A stretch of 64,000 nucleotides of DNA from Frondihabitans sp. Leaf304 (lineage in GTDB: Bacteria; Actinomycetota; Actinomycetes; Actinomycetales; Microbacteriaceae), in the NCBI RefSeq assembly GCF_001423105.1, contig NZ_LMNV01000002.1:210627-274626 (forward strand), read 5' to 3'. Positions 15,768 through 26,671 of this stretch are shown here, one piece after another (the stretch's first letter is position 1; each line of letters starts with the position of its first letter). The position numbers and the translations under genes were made by a program. The notes under the pieces were generated by a model. The model was not told the DNA's origin. It made no database searches and saw only the letters and a list, made by a program, of their open reading frames with translations.

Positions 15768-16622
15768 ATGGCGCAAGCCGCCACGCCCGACAGCTCGACC
15801 GACGGAGCAGCCACGCTCGATGAGGCCGTGCGCGTCCTCCGGGGGCGCCGCCTCGCAGTGCTCACGGGCGCGGGGGTGTCGACCGATTCGGGGATCCCGG
15901 ATTACCGCGGCGAGGGCGCGCCGGTTCGTCGCCCGATGACCTTCCAGCAGTTCAAGGGCGATACCGACTTCCAGAAGCGCTACTGGGCCGGCAGCCACCT
16001 CGGCTACCGCCACTTCGCCGCCTCCCGCCCGAACGACGGCCACCGCGCGCTCGCCGCACTGGAGCAGGCCGGTGTCACCAACGGTGTCGTCACGCAGAAC
16101 GTCGACGGGCTGCACCTGCGGGCGGGATCCTCGCGTGTCGTCGATCTGCACGGCACCGTCGACCGGGTCGTCTGCCTCACCTGCGGTCAGGCGTTCGCGC
16201 GCGAGACGGTCGCGCAGCGCATGGCCGAAGCGAATCCCTGGCTCGAGCGTCCCGACAAGATCCGCCTGAACCCCGATGGCGATGTCGACGTCGACGACAT
16301 CGACGCCTTCGTGCTGCCGGTCTGCACCGTGTGCTCGGGCGTGCTGAAGCCCGACGTGGTGTTCTTCGGCGAGTTCGTACCGGTCGAGAGGTTCGCCGAG
16401 GCCCGGGCGATGGTGCAGTCGGCTGACGCTCTCGTCATCGCGGGGTCGAGCCTCGTGGTCAACTCCGGCATTCGACTGCTCGAGACGGCCCTCCGCAAGA
16501 AGGCCCCGGTCGTCATCGTCAACCGGGGCGTCACGAAGGGCGATGCCCGCGCCGTGGTTAAGCTGAGTGCCGGCGCGTCAGAGACGCTGGCAGCCCTGGC
16601 CGAGCGGCTCATCGACGCGTAG
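15768..16622 (+). CDS. NAD-dependent protein deacylase, Sir2 family
   Basis: A 284-residue sirtuin removing acyl groups from lysine in an NAD-dependent reaction. It shows TGAGVSTDSGIPDYR (NAD binding), TQNVDGLH, the catalytic histidine in DLHGTV, a zinc site from CLTC and CTVC, and PDVVFFGE and GSSLVV in the Rossmann part. It has an insertion of about 25 residues between the two zinc pairs, rich in Asp (GDVDVDDIDAF). The ATG has GAGGAG upstream. Probably read with the following phosphatase gene, 49 bases downstream. Confidence 0.93.
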   Translation: MAQAATPDSSTDGAATLDEAVRVLRGRRLAVLTGAGVSTDSGIPDYRGEGAPVRRPMTFQQFKGDTDFQKRYWAGSHLGYRHFAASRPNDGHRALAALEQAGVTNGVVTQNVDGLHLRAGSSRVVDLHGTVDRVVCLTCGQAFARETVAQRMAEANPWLERPDKIRLNPDGDVDVDDIDAFVLPVCTVCSGVLKPDVVFFGEFVPVERFAEARAMVQSADALVIAGSSLVVNSGIRLLETALRKKAPVVIVNRGVTKGDARAVVKLSAGASETLAALAERLIDA

Positions 16623-16671
16623 TCCCGTCGAGGGGTGGTTGCACGGCCTCGCCGACACGAAGGACTCCCCC

Positions 16672-17310
16672 ATGACACGGCTCTACCTCGTCCGCCACGG
16701 TGAGACCGACTGGAACAGGACGCGAAGGATCCAGGGCTCGACCGACATCCCCCTGAACGACACGGGCCGGGCCCAAGCCCTCGACACCGCCCGCCTGCTC
16801 TCTCGCCGCTCGTTCGACCGCGTCGTCGCGAGCCCGCTCTCCCGTGCGCTCGAGACGGGTTCGATCATTGCGAGCCACCTCGGGCTCGCCGAGCCCGAGA
16901 TCGACCCCGGAATGATCGAACGGAACTACGGCGAGGCCGAGGGGTTCACGTTCGAAGACATCGCGCTGCATTTTCCCGATGATGCGCCGGTGCCCGGTCG
17001 GGAGCGTCGCAGTGTGCTTCGCGCCCGGGTCGAGGCCGCCCTGCTGGGGATCGCCGAGCGTCACCCCGGAGAGACCGTCGTGGTTGCGACACACGGCGCC
17101 GTGATCCGCGCCATCGTCAACCACATCTCACCCGAGACGTCGGCCGATCGTTCGGTGCCGATCCGCAACGGGTCGATCCACTCGTTCGATGTGATCGACG
17201 GCGCCCTGTCGCTGATCGCGTTCGACGATCCGATCGAGGTCGAGTCGGAGGCCGCGGGCCGCTACTCGTTCGAGTACCAGAACGCGCTCGAGGGTCGCGC
17301 CGACGCCTGA
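16672..17310 (+). CDS. Histidine phosphatase family protein (phosphoglycerate mutase-like)
   Basis: A 212-residue cytoplasmic phosphatase. The catalytic RHG motif is in YLVRHGETDWNRTRRIQGSTD; the second histidine is in VVVATHGAVIRAIV; the acid/base Glu region is MIERNYGEAEG. Such proteins are broad or specific phosphatases (alpha-ribazole-P, sugar-P, or 3-phosphoglycerate mutase of the GpmB kind); the substrate is unclear. The ATG at 16672 is chosen because it begins the conserved core and has AAGGA eight bases upstream. The last 25 residues (EAAGRYSFEYQNALEGR) are a lineage-type tail. Confidence 0.9.
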   Translation: MTRLYLVRHGETDWNRTRRIQGSTDIPLNDTGRAQALDTARLLSRRSFDRVVASPLSRALETGSIIASHLGLAEPEIDPGMIERNYGEAEGFTFEDIALHFPDDAPVPGRERRSVLRARVEAALLGIAERHPGETVVVATHGAVIRAIVNHISPETSADRSVPIRNGSIHSFDVIDGALSLIAFDDPIEVESEAAGRYSFEYQNALEGRADA

Positions 17311-17323
17311 CGCGGGCCGCGAT

Positions 17324-17383
17324 CCGACGCGGATCGGCCAGAGCGACGTGGCGCGCCGCGTCGGTTCGGCCGATCCGCGTCAG
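17324..17383. repeat. 60-bp palindromic repeat, copy A
   Basis: Arms GACGCGGATCGGCC (17326-17339) and GGCCGATCCGCGTC (17368-17381) are perfect inverted 14-mers; between them lies a second near-palindrome (CGACGTGGCGCGCCGCGTCG). By eye it matches the reverse complement of 35055-35114 at 50 of 60 positions. It lies between convergent stop codons and may act as a bidirectional terminator. Confidence 0.85.
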
Positions 17384-17395
17384 CTCGCTGCCGGG

Positions 17396-18496
17396 CTAGC
17401 GTCGACCGACCCGCTCCAGCGCCTCGAGCAGCGTCGTCGCCGACGACTCCCAGCTGAACAGGGCGGCCTGCGTGACCGACGCTTCGGAGCGACGCGCCCA
17501 CTCCCCCGGCTCGGCCAGCTTCAGCACGGCGTCCGCGATCGACGCCGGCGAGTCGGGGTCGAAGTAGAGCGCCGCCTCCCCGCCGACCTCACGGAAGATC
17601 GGGATGTCGCTGACGACAGCGGGGGTTCCGAGTGCCATGCCCTCGATGACCGGAATGCCGAAGCCCTCGGCCTTCGAGGCTGTGACGACCGCCGTGGCGC
17701 CCAGCAGCACGTCTCGGTACTCCTCGTCGCTCGCCCCGTCGTGGAACACCAGTGACCCGGGTGGGGCGAGGCGTTCGAGCTCGTCGCGCTCGCGGTCGGA
17801 GACCCGGCTCATGAGGTGCAGGCGGTACCCGTCGAGGCGGAGCAGGGCTCGGGCGAGCGACCGGACGTTCTTGTAAGGCATGAAGCTGCCCATGTAGACC
17901 AGGTTGCGGGCGGTGGGCTGGATCCTCGGTTCCGCCGTCTGCGGGTCGGCCGCGTTGTACACCACCGTCACCGGCTTCGACGTGAGCTGGTGTGCCGCGA
18001 TCTCGGCCGCGGTGGTCTCGCTGACGGTCACGATCTCGTCGGCCCGGTTCAGAAGCAGCCGCTGCGGCCACCAGGCGAGGTGGTAGAGCCGCCAGAGCAA
18101 ACGGATCGGCAGCGCGAACTCGGGCGGGGGTGTGCGGTTGGTGTAGTAGATGAGGTCGTGCAGGGTCAGCACGAGCCGGTATCGGCGCCCGAACGAGCCC
18201 ATCGTCTGCATGGGCGACCACACGACACCGGGCTTCAGCCGGTTGACCTGGAGGGCCACCAGGGGTTCTCTCGGGCTCGTGGGGGCGCTGACGAGCTGGT
18301 GGGGCGCCTCGGGCAGCTTGTCGAGCTGACGGACGTCGTTGACCAGCAGCGTCACGTCGTGCCCTGCGGTACGCGCCAGCGGAACGAGAGCCGATGCCAC
18401 CCCGGCCGTGAATCGGCTGATGCCGTCGTGCCGACCCACCCGCACGTAGCGGCAGTCGACGACGAGGTGGAGCGGAGCGGTGGAGGCGCGGGTCAT
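17396..18496 (-). CDS. Glycosyltransferase, GT4 (mannosyltransferase-like)
   Basis: A 366-residue GT-B glycosyltransferase. The N-terminal half begins VVDCRYVRVGRHDGISRFTAGV, typical of RfaB-like GT4 enzymes that open with a glycine-rich acceptor loop. The donor half has YMGSFMPYKNVRSLARAL and the EX7E motif in SKAEGFGIPVIEGMALGTPAVVS. The acceptor is unknown; a role in a surface glycolipid or polysaccharide is likely. The ATG overlaps the stop of the preceding alpha/beta hydrolase gene by ATGA, so the two are co-translated. Whether that pairing is functional is unknown. Confidence 0.9.
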   Translation of the reverse strand: MTRASTAPLHLVVDCRYVRVGRHDGISRFTAGVASALVPLARTAGHDVTLLVNDVRQLDKLPEAPHQLVSAPTSPREPLVALQVNRLKPGVVWSPMQTMGSFGRRYRLVLTLHDLIYYTNRTPPPEFALPIRLLWRLYHLAWWPQRLLLNRADEIVTVSETTAAEIAAHQLTSKPVTVVYNAADPQTAEPRIQPTARNLVYMGSFMPYKNVRSLARALLRLDGYRLHLMSRVSDRERDELERLAPPGSLVFHDGASDEEYRDVLLGATAVVTASKAEGFGIPVIEGMALGTPAVVSDIPIFREVGGEAALYFDPDSPASIADAVLKLAEPGEWARRSEASVTQAALFSWESSATTLLEALERVGRR

Positions 18497-19407
18497 CGGA
18501 GGAAGTCCTGGATCGCGACCGCCGCCTCGCGGGGCTTCTCGTAGTGGATCAGGTGCCCGACCCCGCGGATCACGTCGAGCTGGGCGTCGGCGAACAGGGT
18601 CTGCAGCTCGTACTGCGCGGGCAGCGCCGTGATGTCGTCGCGGTCCGCGGCCACCAGCAGAACCGGGACGCGGATGTCGCGCGCGTACGTCGACACGTCG
18701 CTCGACACCGATGCCTGGAACGCCTCGAGCACCACCTGCCTCGAGGCGAATCGCGAGAAGTAGACGTCGTGCTGGTCGTGCACCCAGGCCCGCAGAGCGC
18801 TCTGCTTGGTCTTGACCATGGCGAGACTCGCGATCCGGGTCACGAGACGGGAGCCGAGGATCCGATACCCCGCCCGCTCAGGCAGCCGCGCGCCTGCCCA
18901 GTAGTAGAAGACGGCGAGCCTCGTCAGCACGCCGCGGGGCCCAGAGAGCGCGGGAGCGGCGATCGGGTTGACGAGGATCAGCTTCGCGACGTCGAGCCCC
19001 GAGGCGCACGCGGCGCTCGACACGATCGACCCGAAGGAGTGACCGAGCAGGACCGTCTCGGGGCCGAGGTCGAGAGCACGGAGGAAACCGCGGAGCCATT
19101 CGGCGTAGGTGGCGACGCTGTGCTCGCGACCCGTCAGTGCCTCGGACTCGCCGAAGCCCGGCAGGTCGGGCGAGATCACCCGGACGCGCTCGCCGGGAGC
19201 ATCGGGCCCCGCGAGGAAGGCGACGACGGGTTCGAGGCCGTGATGGTCGCCGCGGAAGCCGTGGACCGCCACGATCGTGGTCGGCGCGGCGACATCGCCA
19301 TACACCCAGTAGTGCGCGGCTCGACCCCCGACCTCGACGAGGCCCCGCTCGGTAGGAATGGCTCCGAGCCGGTCGGCGTAGGGCGAGGGGACTCTCGGTT
19401 CAGGCAC
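18493..19407 (-). CDS. Alpha/beta-fold hydrolase
   Basis: A 304-residue hydrolase with the full catalytic plan: oxyanion segment VHGFRGDHHG, nucleophile elbow GHSFGS, acid in LLVAADRDDITALP, and histidine in GVGHLIHYEKP. Cytoplasmic by sequence. Family members include epoxide hydrolases, C-C hydrolases and esterases; nothing here fixes the substrate. The GTG start at 19407 lies six bases after TAGACT (19414-19419 on the minus strand), indicating a leaderless message. It precedes and overlaps the glycosyltransferase gene. Confidence 0.88.
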   Translation of the reverse strand: MPEPRVPSPYADRLGAIPTERGLVEVGGRAAHYWVYGDVAAPTTIVAVHGFRGDHHGLEPVVAFLAGPDAPGERVRVISPDLPGFGESEALTGREHSVATYAEWLRGFLRALDLGPETVLLGHSFGSIVSSAACASGLDVAKLILVNPIAAPALSGPRGVLTRLAVFYYWAGARLPERAGYRILGSRLVTRIASLAMVKTKQSALRAWVHDQHDVYFSRFASRQVVLEAFQASVSSDVSTYARDIRVPVLLVAADRDDITALPAQYELQTLFADAQLDVIRGVGHLIHYEKPREAAVAIQDFLR

Positions 19408-19413
19408 GCGTTC

Positions 19414-19419
19414 AGTCTA
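19414..19419 (-). promoter_or_regulatory. -10 element of a leaderless transcript
   Basis: TAGACT on the minus strand, six bases before the GTG at 19407. It matches the TANNNT-N6-start pattern seen at several genes in the window. Confidence 0.55.
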
Positions 19420-19552
19420 GGCAGGCGAGTTTCGGCGAGTGGGCGAGTTTGGGCGGGTGGGCGACCGCCCGCCCTAGAGTAGAAGGACCGCTGCAAACGC
19501 GTTCGCGTGCCGATACCCGGTCAGCCCAACCCGCACAGTCGCAAGGAGAACG

Positions 19553-21301
<1,749 letters not shown>

Positions 21302-21314
21302 CGGTGGCTGGCTC

Positions 21315-21320
21315 TAGGCT
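21315..21320 (+). promoter_or_regulatory. -10 element of a leaderless transcript
   Basis: TAGGCT, six bases before the GTG at 21327. It starts only 14 bases after the treS stop codon, so the exonuclease gene may have its own leaderless start. Confidence 0.55.
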
Positions 21321-21326
21321 TCTCGC

Positions 21327-22112
21327 GTGAGTGATGCAGCGATCGACGGTTCCGGTTCGAGTGACGAAGCCGGTGCCGCCGTCGGTGCGGTCGACGGAGA
21401 CGTGGAGATCGGACCTGTCCCCGTCCGCTGGTGGGACGGCCTAGGGGTGTTCGACCTCGAGACCACGGGCATCGACGTCGAGACGGCGCGCATCGTCACG
21501 GCGCACGTCGGCGTGATCGACTCGACCGGGGCGTCGATCGCCGCTGGCAAATGGCTCGCCGACCCCGGCGTCGAGATCCCGTCGCAGGCTTCCGCCGTGC
21601 ACGGCATCACGACCGAGCGCGCGCGGGCCGAGGGGCGGCCCGCGGTCGAGGTCGTCGCCGAGATCATCGCGGCTCTTCGCGCCGTCTTCCTGCGGGGCAT
21701 CCCCCTCGTCATCTACAACGCCCCCTACGACCTCACCGTGCTCGACCGGGAGGCTCGTCGCCACGGTCTCGAGCCACTGGCCGACGCCCTGGTCGACGGG
21801 TGCGTCGTCGATCCGCTCGTGATCGACAAGGCCGTCGACAAGTACCGCAAGGGCAAGCGCACGCTCGAGGCGGCCGCCCAGTTCTACGAGGTCTCGCTGA
21901 CCGACGCCCACGACGCCGGTGCGGACGCGGTCGCTGCCGGTCGCGTCGCGCAGGCCATGGCCCGCAAACACCAGGCCACGCTCGACGTGCCGGCACCCGA
22001 CCTCCACACCCTGCAGGTGGGCTGGTGTCGTGACCAGGCGGCCAGTTTCCAAGAGTTCAAGCGGCGCACCGACCCCACCTTCACGGCGTCCGGTTCCTGG
22101 CCGTCCCGCTAG
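21327..22112 (+). CDS. DnaQ-like 3'-5' exonuclease
   Basis: A 261-residue DEDDh exonuclease. Exo I is FDLETTGID (two catalytic acids), Exo II is IYNAPYDLTVLDREA, and Exo III is HDAGADAVAAGRVA (catalytic His and Asp). This is the stand-alone proofreading-type domain seen in DNA polymerase III epsilon-like proteins, probably used in DNA repair or RNA trimming. The first 35 residues are acidic and disordered. Start GTG at 21327 fits the leaderless pattern. A small hairpin follows the gene. Confidence 0.9.
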   Translation: MSDAAIDGSGSSDEAGAAVGAVDGDVEIGPVPVRWWDGLGVFDLETTGIDVETARIVTAHVGVIDSTGASIAAGKWLADPGVEIPSQASAVHGITTERARAEGRPAVEVVAEIIAALRAVFLRGIPLVIYNAPYDLTVLDREARRHGLEPLADALVDGCVVDPLVIDKAVDKYRKGKRTLEAAAQFYEVSLTDAHDAGADAVAAGRVAQAMARKHQATLDVPAPDLHTLQVGWCRDQAASFQEFKRRTDPTFTASGSWPSR

Positions 22113-22118
22113 ACGGCT

Positions 22119-22135
22119 CGCGTCTCTCAGACGCG
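22119..22135 (+). terminator. Small hairpin after the exonuclease gene
   Basis: CGCGTCT / AGACGCG with a three-base loop, starting seven bases after the stop codon. No T run; a weak terminator or RNA-stabilising hairpin. Confidence 0.4.
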
Positions 22136-22204
22136 GTTCAGTAATATCGATGTAGGAGCGAAATACGTTCCGACAGCAGCGCGATCCCTTGGGGGCCACA
22201 AGCC

Positions 22205-23341
22205 TTGTTCCTGAAGACCTTCGGTTGGTCGCTCGTGATCACCGTCCTCGCCCTGGCCATCGCATTCCTCTACGGCGGGCCATCGGCCCTCGCCCTGGCG
22301 GCGATCCTGGGTGTTCTCGAGATCAGTCTCAGTTTCGACAACGCGGTCGTCAACGCTCGCATCCTCGAGCGCATGAGCCCGTTCTGGCAGCGCATCTTCC
22401 TGACGGTCGGCATCCTCATCGCCGTCCTCGGCATGCGGATCCTGTTCCCCCTCGTCATCGTGTCCGTCACCTCGGGCCTCAACCCGGTCGAGGCCGTCAA
22501 GCTGGCGCTCGAAAAGGGGTCGATCGAGACACCCGGCACGTACGCGTACATCCTCCACGACGCCCACCCGCAGATCGCCGCGTTCGGTGGCATCTTCCTG
22601 CTGATGATCTTCCTCGACTTCATGTTCGAGAAGCGCGAGATCCGCTGGATCGGCTTCCTCGAGAAGCCCCTGGCCAAAATCGGCCAGATCAACGCCGCCT
22701 CGGTCATCGTCGGGCTCGCAGGTCTGGTCGCCGCGTCGTTGGCCGCAGGCGACAAGCAGACGATCGTGCTCATCGCCGGTATCGCCGGAATGATCCTCTA
22801 CTTCCTGGTCAACGGGCTCGGCGATCTCTTCGACGTCGGTGACGATGAGGTCGAAGAAGAGAACGGTGAGAGCGAACTCGACGCCGATTCCATCGACAAG
22901 CGGGCCGCCAAGGTCGGCGGAGGCAATCGCGAACTCGGCAAGGTCGTCGGCAAGGCCGCGTTCCTCCTGTTCCTCTACCTCGAGGTGATCGACGCGTCGT
23001 TCTCTTTCGACGGTGTCATCGGGGCGTTCGCCATCACGTCCGATCCGATCATCATCGCCCTGGGTCTCGGCCTCATCGGCGCCATCTTCGTCCGGTCGCT
23101 GACGGTGTTCCTCGTCCGTCAGGGCACACTCGACGAATTCGTCTACCTCGACCACGGCGCCCACTGGGCGATCGGTGCCCTCTCGGTGATCCTGCTCGTC
23201 ACGATCACCACCGAGGTCAGCGAAGTGGTCACCGGCCTCATCGGAGTCCTCTTCATCCTCGCCGCGTTCATCACTTCGGTGATGCGCAACAGACGCCTCG
23301 CCGAGGCGGCCGACCACCCGGTCGAGTCCGTCTCCGTCTAG
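22205..23341 (+). CDS. DUF475 / TerC-like integral membrane protein
   Basis: A 378-residue multi-pass membrane protein with about nine hydrophobic segments. It carries two inverted-topology signatures of the TerC/DUF475 clan, LEISLSFDNAVVNARIL (near residue 38) and VIDASFSFDGVIGAFAI (near residue 263), with acidic residues in membrane helices thought to handle metal ions. An acidic cytoplasmic loop of about 35 residues separates the halves (DDEVEEENGESELD). Start is TTG at 22205 after a G-rich leader. It heads the Ter-type operon and is its likely membrane anchor or metal-handling partner; by family knowledge TerC proteins work with TerD proteins in the membrane. Confidence 0.9.
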   Translation: MFLKTFGWSLVITVLALAIAFLYGGPSALALAAILGVLEISLSFDNAVVNARILERMSPFWQRIFLTVGILIAVLGMRILFPLVIVSVTSGLNPVEAVKLALEKGSIETPGTYAYILHDAHPQIAAFGGIFLLMIFLDFMFEKREIRWIGFLEKPLAKIGQINAASVIVGLAGLVAASLAAGDKQTIVLIAGIAGMILYFLVNGLGDLFDVGDDEVEEENGESELDADSIDKRAAKVGGGNRELGKVVGKAAFLLFLYLEVIDASFSFDGVIGAFAITSDPIIIALGLGLIGAIFVRSLTVFLVRQGTLDEFVYLDHGAHWAIGALSVILLVTITTEVSEVVTGLIGVLFILAAFITSVMRNRRLAEAADHPVESVSV

Positions 23342-23402
23342 TCGAACATCCGGTCGGCCGACCGCCAACTCCCCCGCACCACCAATCGAAGGAGATCACG
23401 TC

Positions 23403-23993
23403 ATGGGTTTGAGCCTCTCCAAGGGTCAGTCGTTGTCACTCACGAAGTCCGACGGCGGTGCTCTCAGCAAAGTCCGCATGGGCCTCGGCTGGGACAGCGC
23501 GGCACCCGTCAAGCGTGGTCTCTTCGGCCGCGGCAAGGCCGCCGAAGTCGACCTCGACGCGTCGGCCATCTACTTCGACCAGGCCGGGCAGCCGCTCGAC
23601 AAGATCTGGTTCAAGCAGCTCAAGAGCACCGACGGCTCCGCTCAGCACACCGGCGACAACCTCACGGGTGCCGGCGACGGAGACGACGAGACGATCCTTG
23701 TCGACCTCACGAAGGTGTCGCCCGCCGTCGCCCAGATCGTCTTCGTCATCTCCAGCTACAGCGGCCAGACGTTCGACCTCGTGCAGAACGCGTTCTGCCG
23801 CCTGGTCGACGACTCGACAGCCGGCTCACCGGAGGTCGTCCGGTTCGAGCTCACCGACGCGGGTACGCACACGGCGATGGTGATGGCGAAGGTGTCTCGC
23901 GAAGGCGCGGGCTGGAAGTTCACGGCCGTCGGCAATCGTGCCGCCGGGCGTTCCGTTCTCGACCTCATCACCCCGGCCGCCCAGGCGCTCTAG
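23403..23993 (+). CDS. TerD-family stress protein (paralogue 1)
   Basis: A 196-residue TerD-fold beta-sandwich protein, a calcium-binding family linked to tellurite, phage and membrane stress. Landmarks: the start [35 protein letters not shown], the metal loop [15 protein letters not shown], and [10 protein letters not shown]. It carries an insertion ([13 protein letters not shown]) before the DLDASA strand that the next two paralogues lack. AAGGAG lies before the ATG. First of four TerD copies in the operon. Confidence 0.92.
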   Translation: MGLSLSKGQSLSLTKSDGGALSKVRMGLGWDSAAPVKRGLFGRGKAAEVDLDASAIYFDQAGQPLDKIWFKQLKSTDGSAQHTGDNLTGAGDGDDETILVDLTKVSPAVAQIVFVISSYSGQTFDLVQNAFCRLVDDSTAGSPEVVRFELTDAGTHTAMVMAKVSREGAGWKFTAVGNRAAGRSVLDLITPAAQAL

Positions 23994-24043
23994 CGCGGGC
24001 ATCCGCCTCACACCAGTCGAACCCTTCCGCCGAAAGGATCACC

Positions 24044-24625
24044 ATGGCCAGCCTGTCGCTCTCCAAGGGCAACAACCTCTCTCTGACGAAAGCGGATCCG
24101 GGGCTCAAGCGCGCCATGATCGGCCTCGGGTGGGATCCCCGGACGACCAGCGGGGCGGAGTTCGACCTCGACGCGTCGGCCCTCCTCATCGGAGCCAACG
24201 GCAAGGTGCGGTCTAACGACGACTTCATCTTCTACAACCAGCTGCAGACCCCCAATGGGTCGGTGATCCACCAGGGTGACAATCGCACGGGCCTCGGCGA
24301 CGGAGACGACGAGCAGATCCTCATCGACCTGTCGCTCGTCGAGGCCGACGTCCAGCGAATCGTCATCACGGTCACCATCGACCAGGGAGACGTGCGCGGG
24401 CAGAACTTCGGCCAGGTGCGCGACGCCTTCTGCCGGGTCGTGAACGAAGACAGCCAGCAAGAGATCGTCCGGTACGACCTCAGCGAAGACGCCGCCGCCG
24501 AGACCGCGATGATTTTCGCCGAGATCTACCGGAACGGCGCTGAGTGGAAATTCAGGGCCGTGGGCCAGGGTTATGTGACGGGCCTGCGCGGAATCGCGAC
24601 CGATTTCGGCATCGTCCTCGACTAG
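24044..24625 (+). CDS. TerD-family stress protein (paralogue 2)
   Basis: A 193-residue TerD protein close to the classical family: [38 protein letters not shown], metal loop [14 protein letters not shown], and the C-terminal [25 protein letters not shown]. It lies 50 bases after paralogue 1 with AAAGGA before the ATG. It is clearly more similar to paralogue 3 than to 1 or 4, indicating a recent duplication. Confidence 0.93.
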   Translation: MASLSLSKGNNLSLTKADPGLKRAMIGLGWDPRTTSGAEFDLDASALLIGANGKVRSNDDFIFYNQLQTPNGSVIHQGDNRTGLGDGDDEQILIDLSLVEADVQRIVITVTIDQGDVRGQNFGQVRDAFCRVVNEDSQQEIVRYDLSEDAAAETAMIFAEIYRNGAEWKFRAVGQGYVTGLRGIATDFGIVLD

Positions 24626-24723
24626 CTCTGGCAAGCACCACCAGCCAACCAGCCACTCAGGCCGACGAGCGATCCGACGCTCGTCGAGACACAGACCATC
24701 AGCACCTCGAAGGAGCATTCGAA

Positions 24724-25302
24724 ATGGCCGGACTCACGCTCGAAAAGGGCAACAACCTCTCGCTCACCAAGACGAGCCCCGGGCTCACCGTCGCCACCGT
24801 CGGCCTCGGCTGGGATCCCCGCACTACCTCGGGCGAAGAATTCGACCTCGACGCTTCCGCCCTGCTCGTCGGCGCCGACGGCAAGGTCCGCTCGTCCGCC
24901 GACTTCATCTTCTACAACCAGAAGAAGTCGGCGAACAGCTCGGTCGAGCACCTGGGCGACAACCGGACGGGTGAGGGCGACGGCGACGACGAGCAGATCA
25001 TGATCGACCTCAAGAACGTCGAGGCCGACGTGACGCGCGTCGTCATCGCGGTCTCGATCGACAAGGCCGACGAGCGTCGCCAGAACTTCGGTCAGGTGCG
25101 AGCCGCGTACTGCCGTGTGGTCGACCAAGACAACACCGAGATCGTTCGCTTCGATCTGAGCGAAGACGCGGCGCCCGAGACCGCGATGGTCTTCGCCGAG
25201 GTCTACCGCAACGGTTCGGAGTGGAAGTTCAAGGCCGTCGGCCAGGGCTACACGACCGGCCTCGCAGGCATCGCAGCCGACTTCGGCGTCAACCTGGGCT
25301 AA
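24724..25302 (+). CDS. TerD-family stress protein (paralogue 3)
   Basis: A 192-residue TerD protein with [39 protein letters not shown], metal loop [14 protein letters not shown] and [25 protein letters not shown]. The ATG at 24724 is preceded by AAGGAG and starts the conserved fold; an in-frame earlier start would add 60 unrelated residues. It is probably the TerE/TerD-type partner of paralogue 2. Confidence 0.93.
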   Translation: MAGLTLEKGNNLSLTKTSPGLTVATVGLGWDPRTTSGEEFDLDASALLVGADGKVRSSADFIFYNQKKSANSSVEHLGDNRTGEGDGDDEQIMIDLKNVEADVTRVVIAVSIDKADERRQNFGQVRAAYCRVVDQDNTEIVRFDLSEDAAPETAMVFAEVYRNGSEWKFKAVGQGYTTGLAGIAADFGVNLG

Positions 25303-25348
25303 CACGCCCGCCCATTCCCGATCCCTTCCATTCGACGAGGACTCCCCC

Positions 25349-26578
25349 GTGGCCACTCCCCTCACTCCCCCTGAAGACACCGGCGGCGAAGCCGGTCTGG
25401 TGCTGCGCGCTCCCGACGCACCCGAGATCGTCACCGCTGACGACGCGCCGGGCATGGTTCCCGTGCCGGCTGAGCGTCAGACCGAGATTCAGCGGCAGGC
25501 GCGAGAGTTCGTCGCCGAGGTGGCTTCCATGGATCCTCGTTCCCCGCAGTTCACCGAGAAGGTGGAGGGCATCTCCGCGATCGCCAGCACCGAGATGACG
25601 ACCTCGGGGTCGTTCTCGTCGCGCATGCTGGAACGCTCCTCGACCTCCGTGGCGGGGTCGAAGCGGAGCGGGTCGAGCTCGCAGGTGAAGGTCGCCGCAA
25701 CACTCGGTGATCTCCGGTCGACAGTCGAAGACCTCACGCCGAATCAGGCTGACCTGGGCGTGGGTCGCAAGATCCTCGGCTTCATCCCCGGTGGCAACAA
25801 GCTGGCGAAGTACTTCCAGAAGTACGAGTCGGCTCAGACCCAGCTCGACGCGATCATCAAGTCGCTCATGTCGGGTCAAGACGAGCTCCTCAAAGACAAC
25901 GCGTCGCTCGCGGGCGAGAAGGTTCAGCTGTGGGAGACGATGCAGCAGCTGAGCGAGTACGCCGTATTCGCCAAGGCCCTCGACGCGGCCACCGTTGAGA
26001 AGATCGACGCGATGCGCTCGTCGGGCAAGATCGACGAGGCCTCGAAGCTCGAATCCGACGTGCTGTTCACCGTGCGCCAGAGGCACCAAGACATCCTGAC
26101 GCAGCTCGCCGTCTCGGTGCAGGGCTATCTCGCGATGGACCTCATTCGCAAGAACAACGTCGAGCTCATCAAGGGCGTCGACCGGGCACGCACCACGACC
26201 ATCGCGGCCCTGCGCACGGCCGTCGTCGTCGCTCAGGCGCTGGCCAACCAGAAGATGGTGCTCGATCAGATCGACGCCATCAACACGACGACCAACAACA
26301 TGATCCTGCAGACGAGCGAGATGCTGCGCGATCAGACGACCCGGATTCACGAGCAGGCATCGAGCTCGGGCGTGAGTGTCGAAACGCTGCAGAAGGCATT
26401 CGACAACGTCTTCGCGACGATGGACTCGATCGACACGTTCCGCGCCCAGGCGGCCACGAACATGGCCGGAACAGTCGCGGCCCTCGAGACGGGTATCCAG
26501 CGTGCTCGGCCCTATCTCGAGCGCAGCCGGCAGAGCGAGGGCACGGAGCCCGACGCCATCGGCACCGGTCGCTCCTGA
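25349..26578 (+). CDS. Toxic anion resistance protein, TelA family
   Basis: A 409-residue mostly helical, soluble protein of the TelA/KlaA family associated with tellurite and antibiotic stress. Recognisable parts are LGVGRKILGFIPGGNKLAKYFQKYESAQTQLDAII, the long coiled region through KVQLWETMQQLSEYAVFAKAL, and MDLIRKNNVELIKGVDRARTTTIAALRTAV. Biochemical activity is unknown in the family. The GTG at 25349 gives a short disordered acidic N-terminus. Its place directly after the TerD genes is typical for Ter clusters. Confidence 0.92.
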   Translation: MATPLTPPEDTGGEAGLVLRAPDAPEIVTADDAPGMVPVPAERQTEIQRQAREFVAEVASMDPRSPQFTEKVEGISAIASTEMTTSGSFSSRMLERSSTSVAGSKRSGSSSQVKVAATLGDLRSTVEDLTPNQADLGVGRKILGFIPGGNKLAKYFQKYESAQTQLDAIIKSLMSGQDELLKDNASLAGEKVQLWETMQQLSEYAVFAKALDAATVEKIDAMRSSGKIDEASKLESDVLFTVRQRHQDILTQLAVSVQGYLAMDLIRKNNVELIKGVDRARTTTIAALRTAVVVAQALANQKMVLDQIDAINTTTNNMILQTSEMLRDQTTRIHEQASSSGVSVETLQKAFDNVFATMDSIDTFRAQAATNMAGTVAALETGIQRARPYLERSRQSEGTEPDAIGTGRS

Positions 26579-26671
26579 AGCCCGGCCCGTCGCCGAGAGT
26601 CCACTCAGCGCAGGGGCCCGGCACAGAAGAGAGAACAGCACGAGAAATGACGGCAGAGAGGTGAGGCGCTG

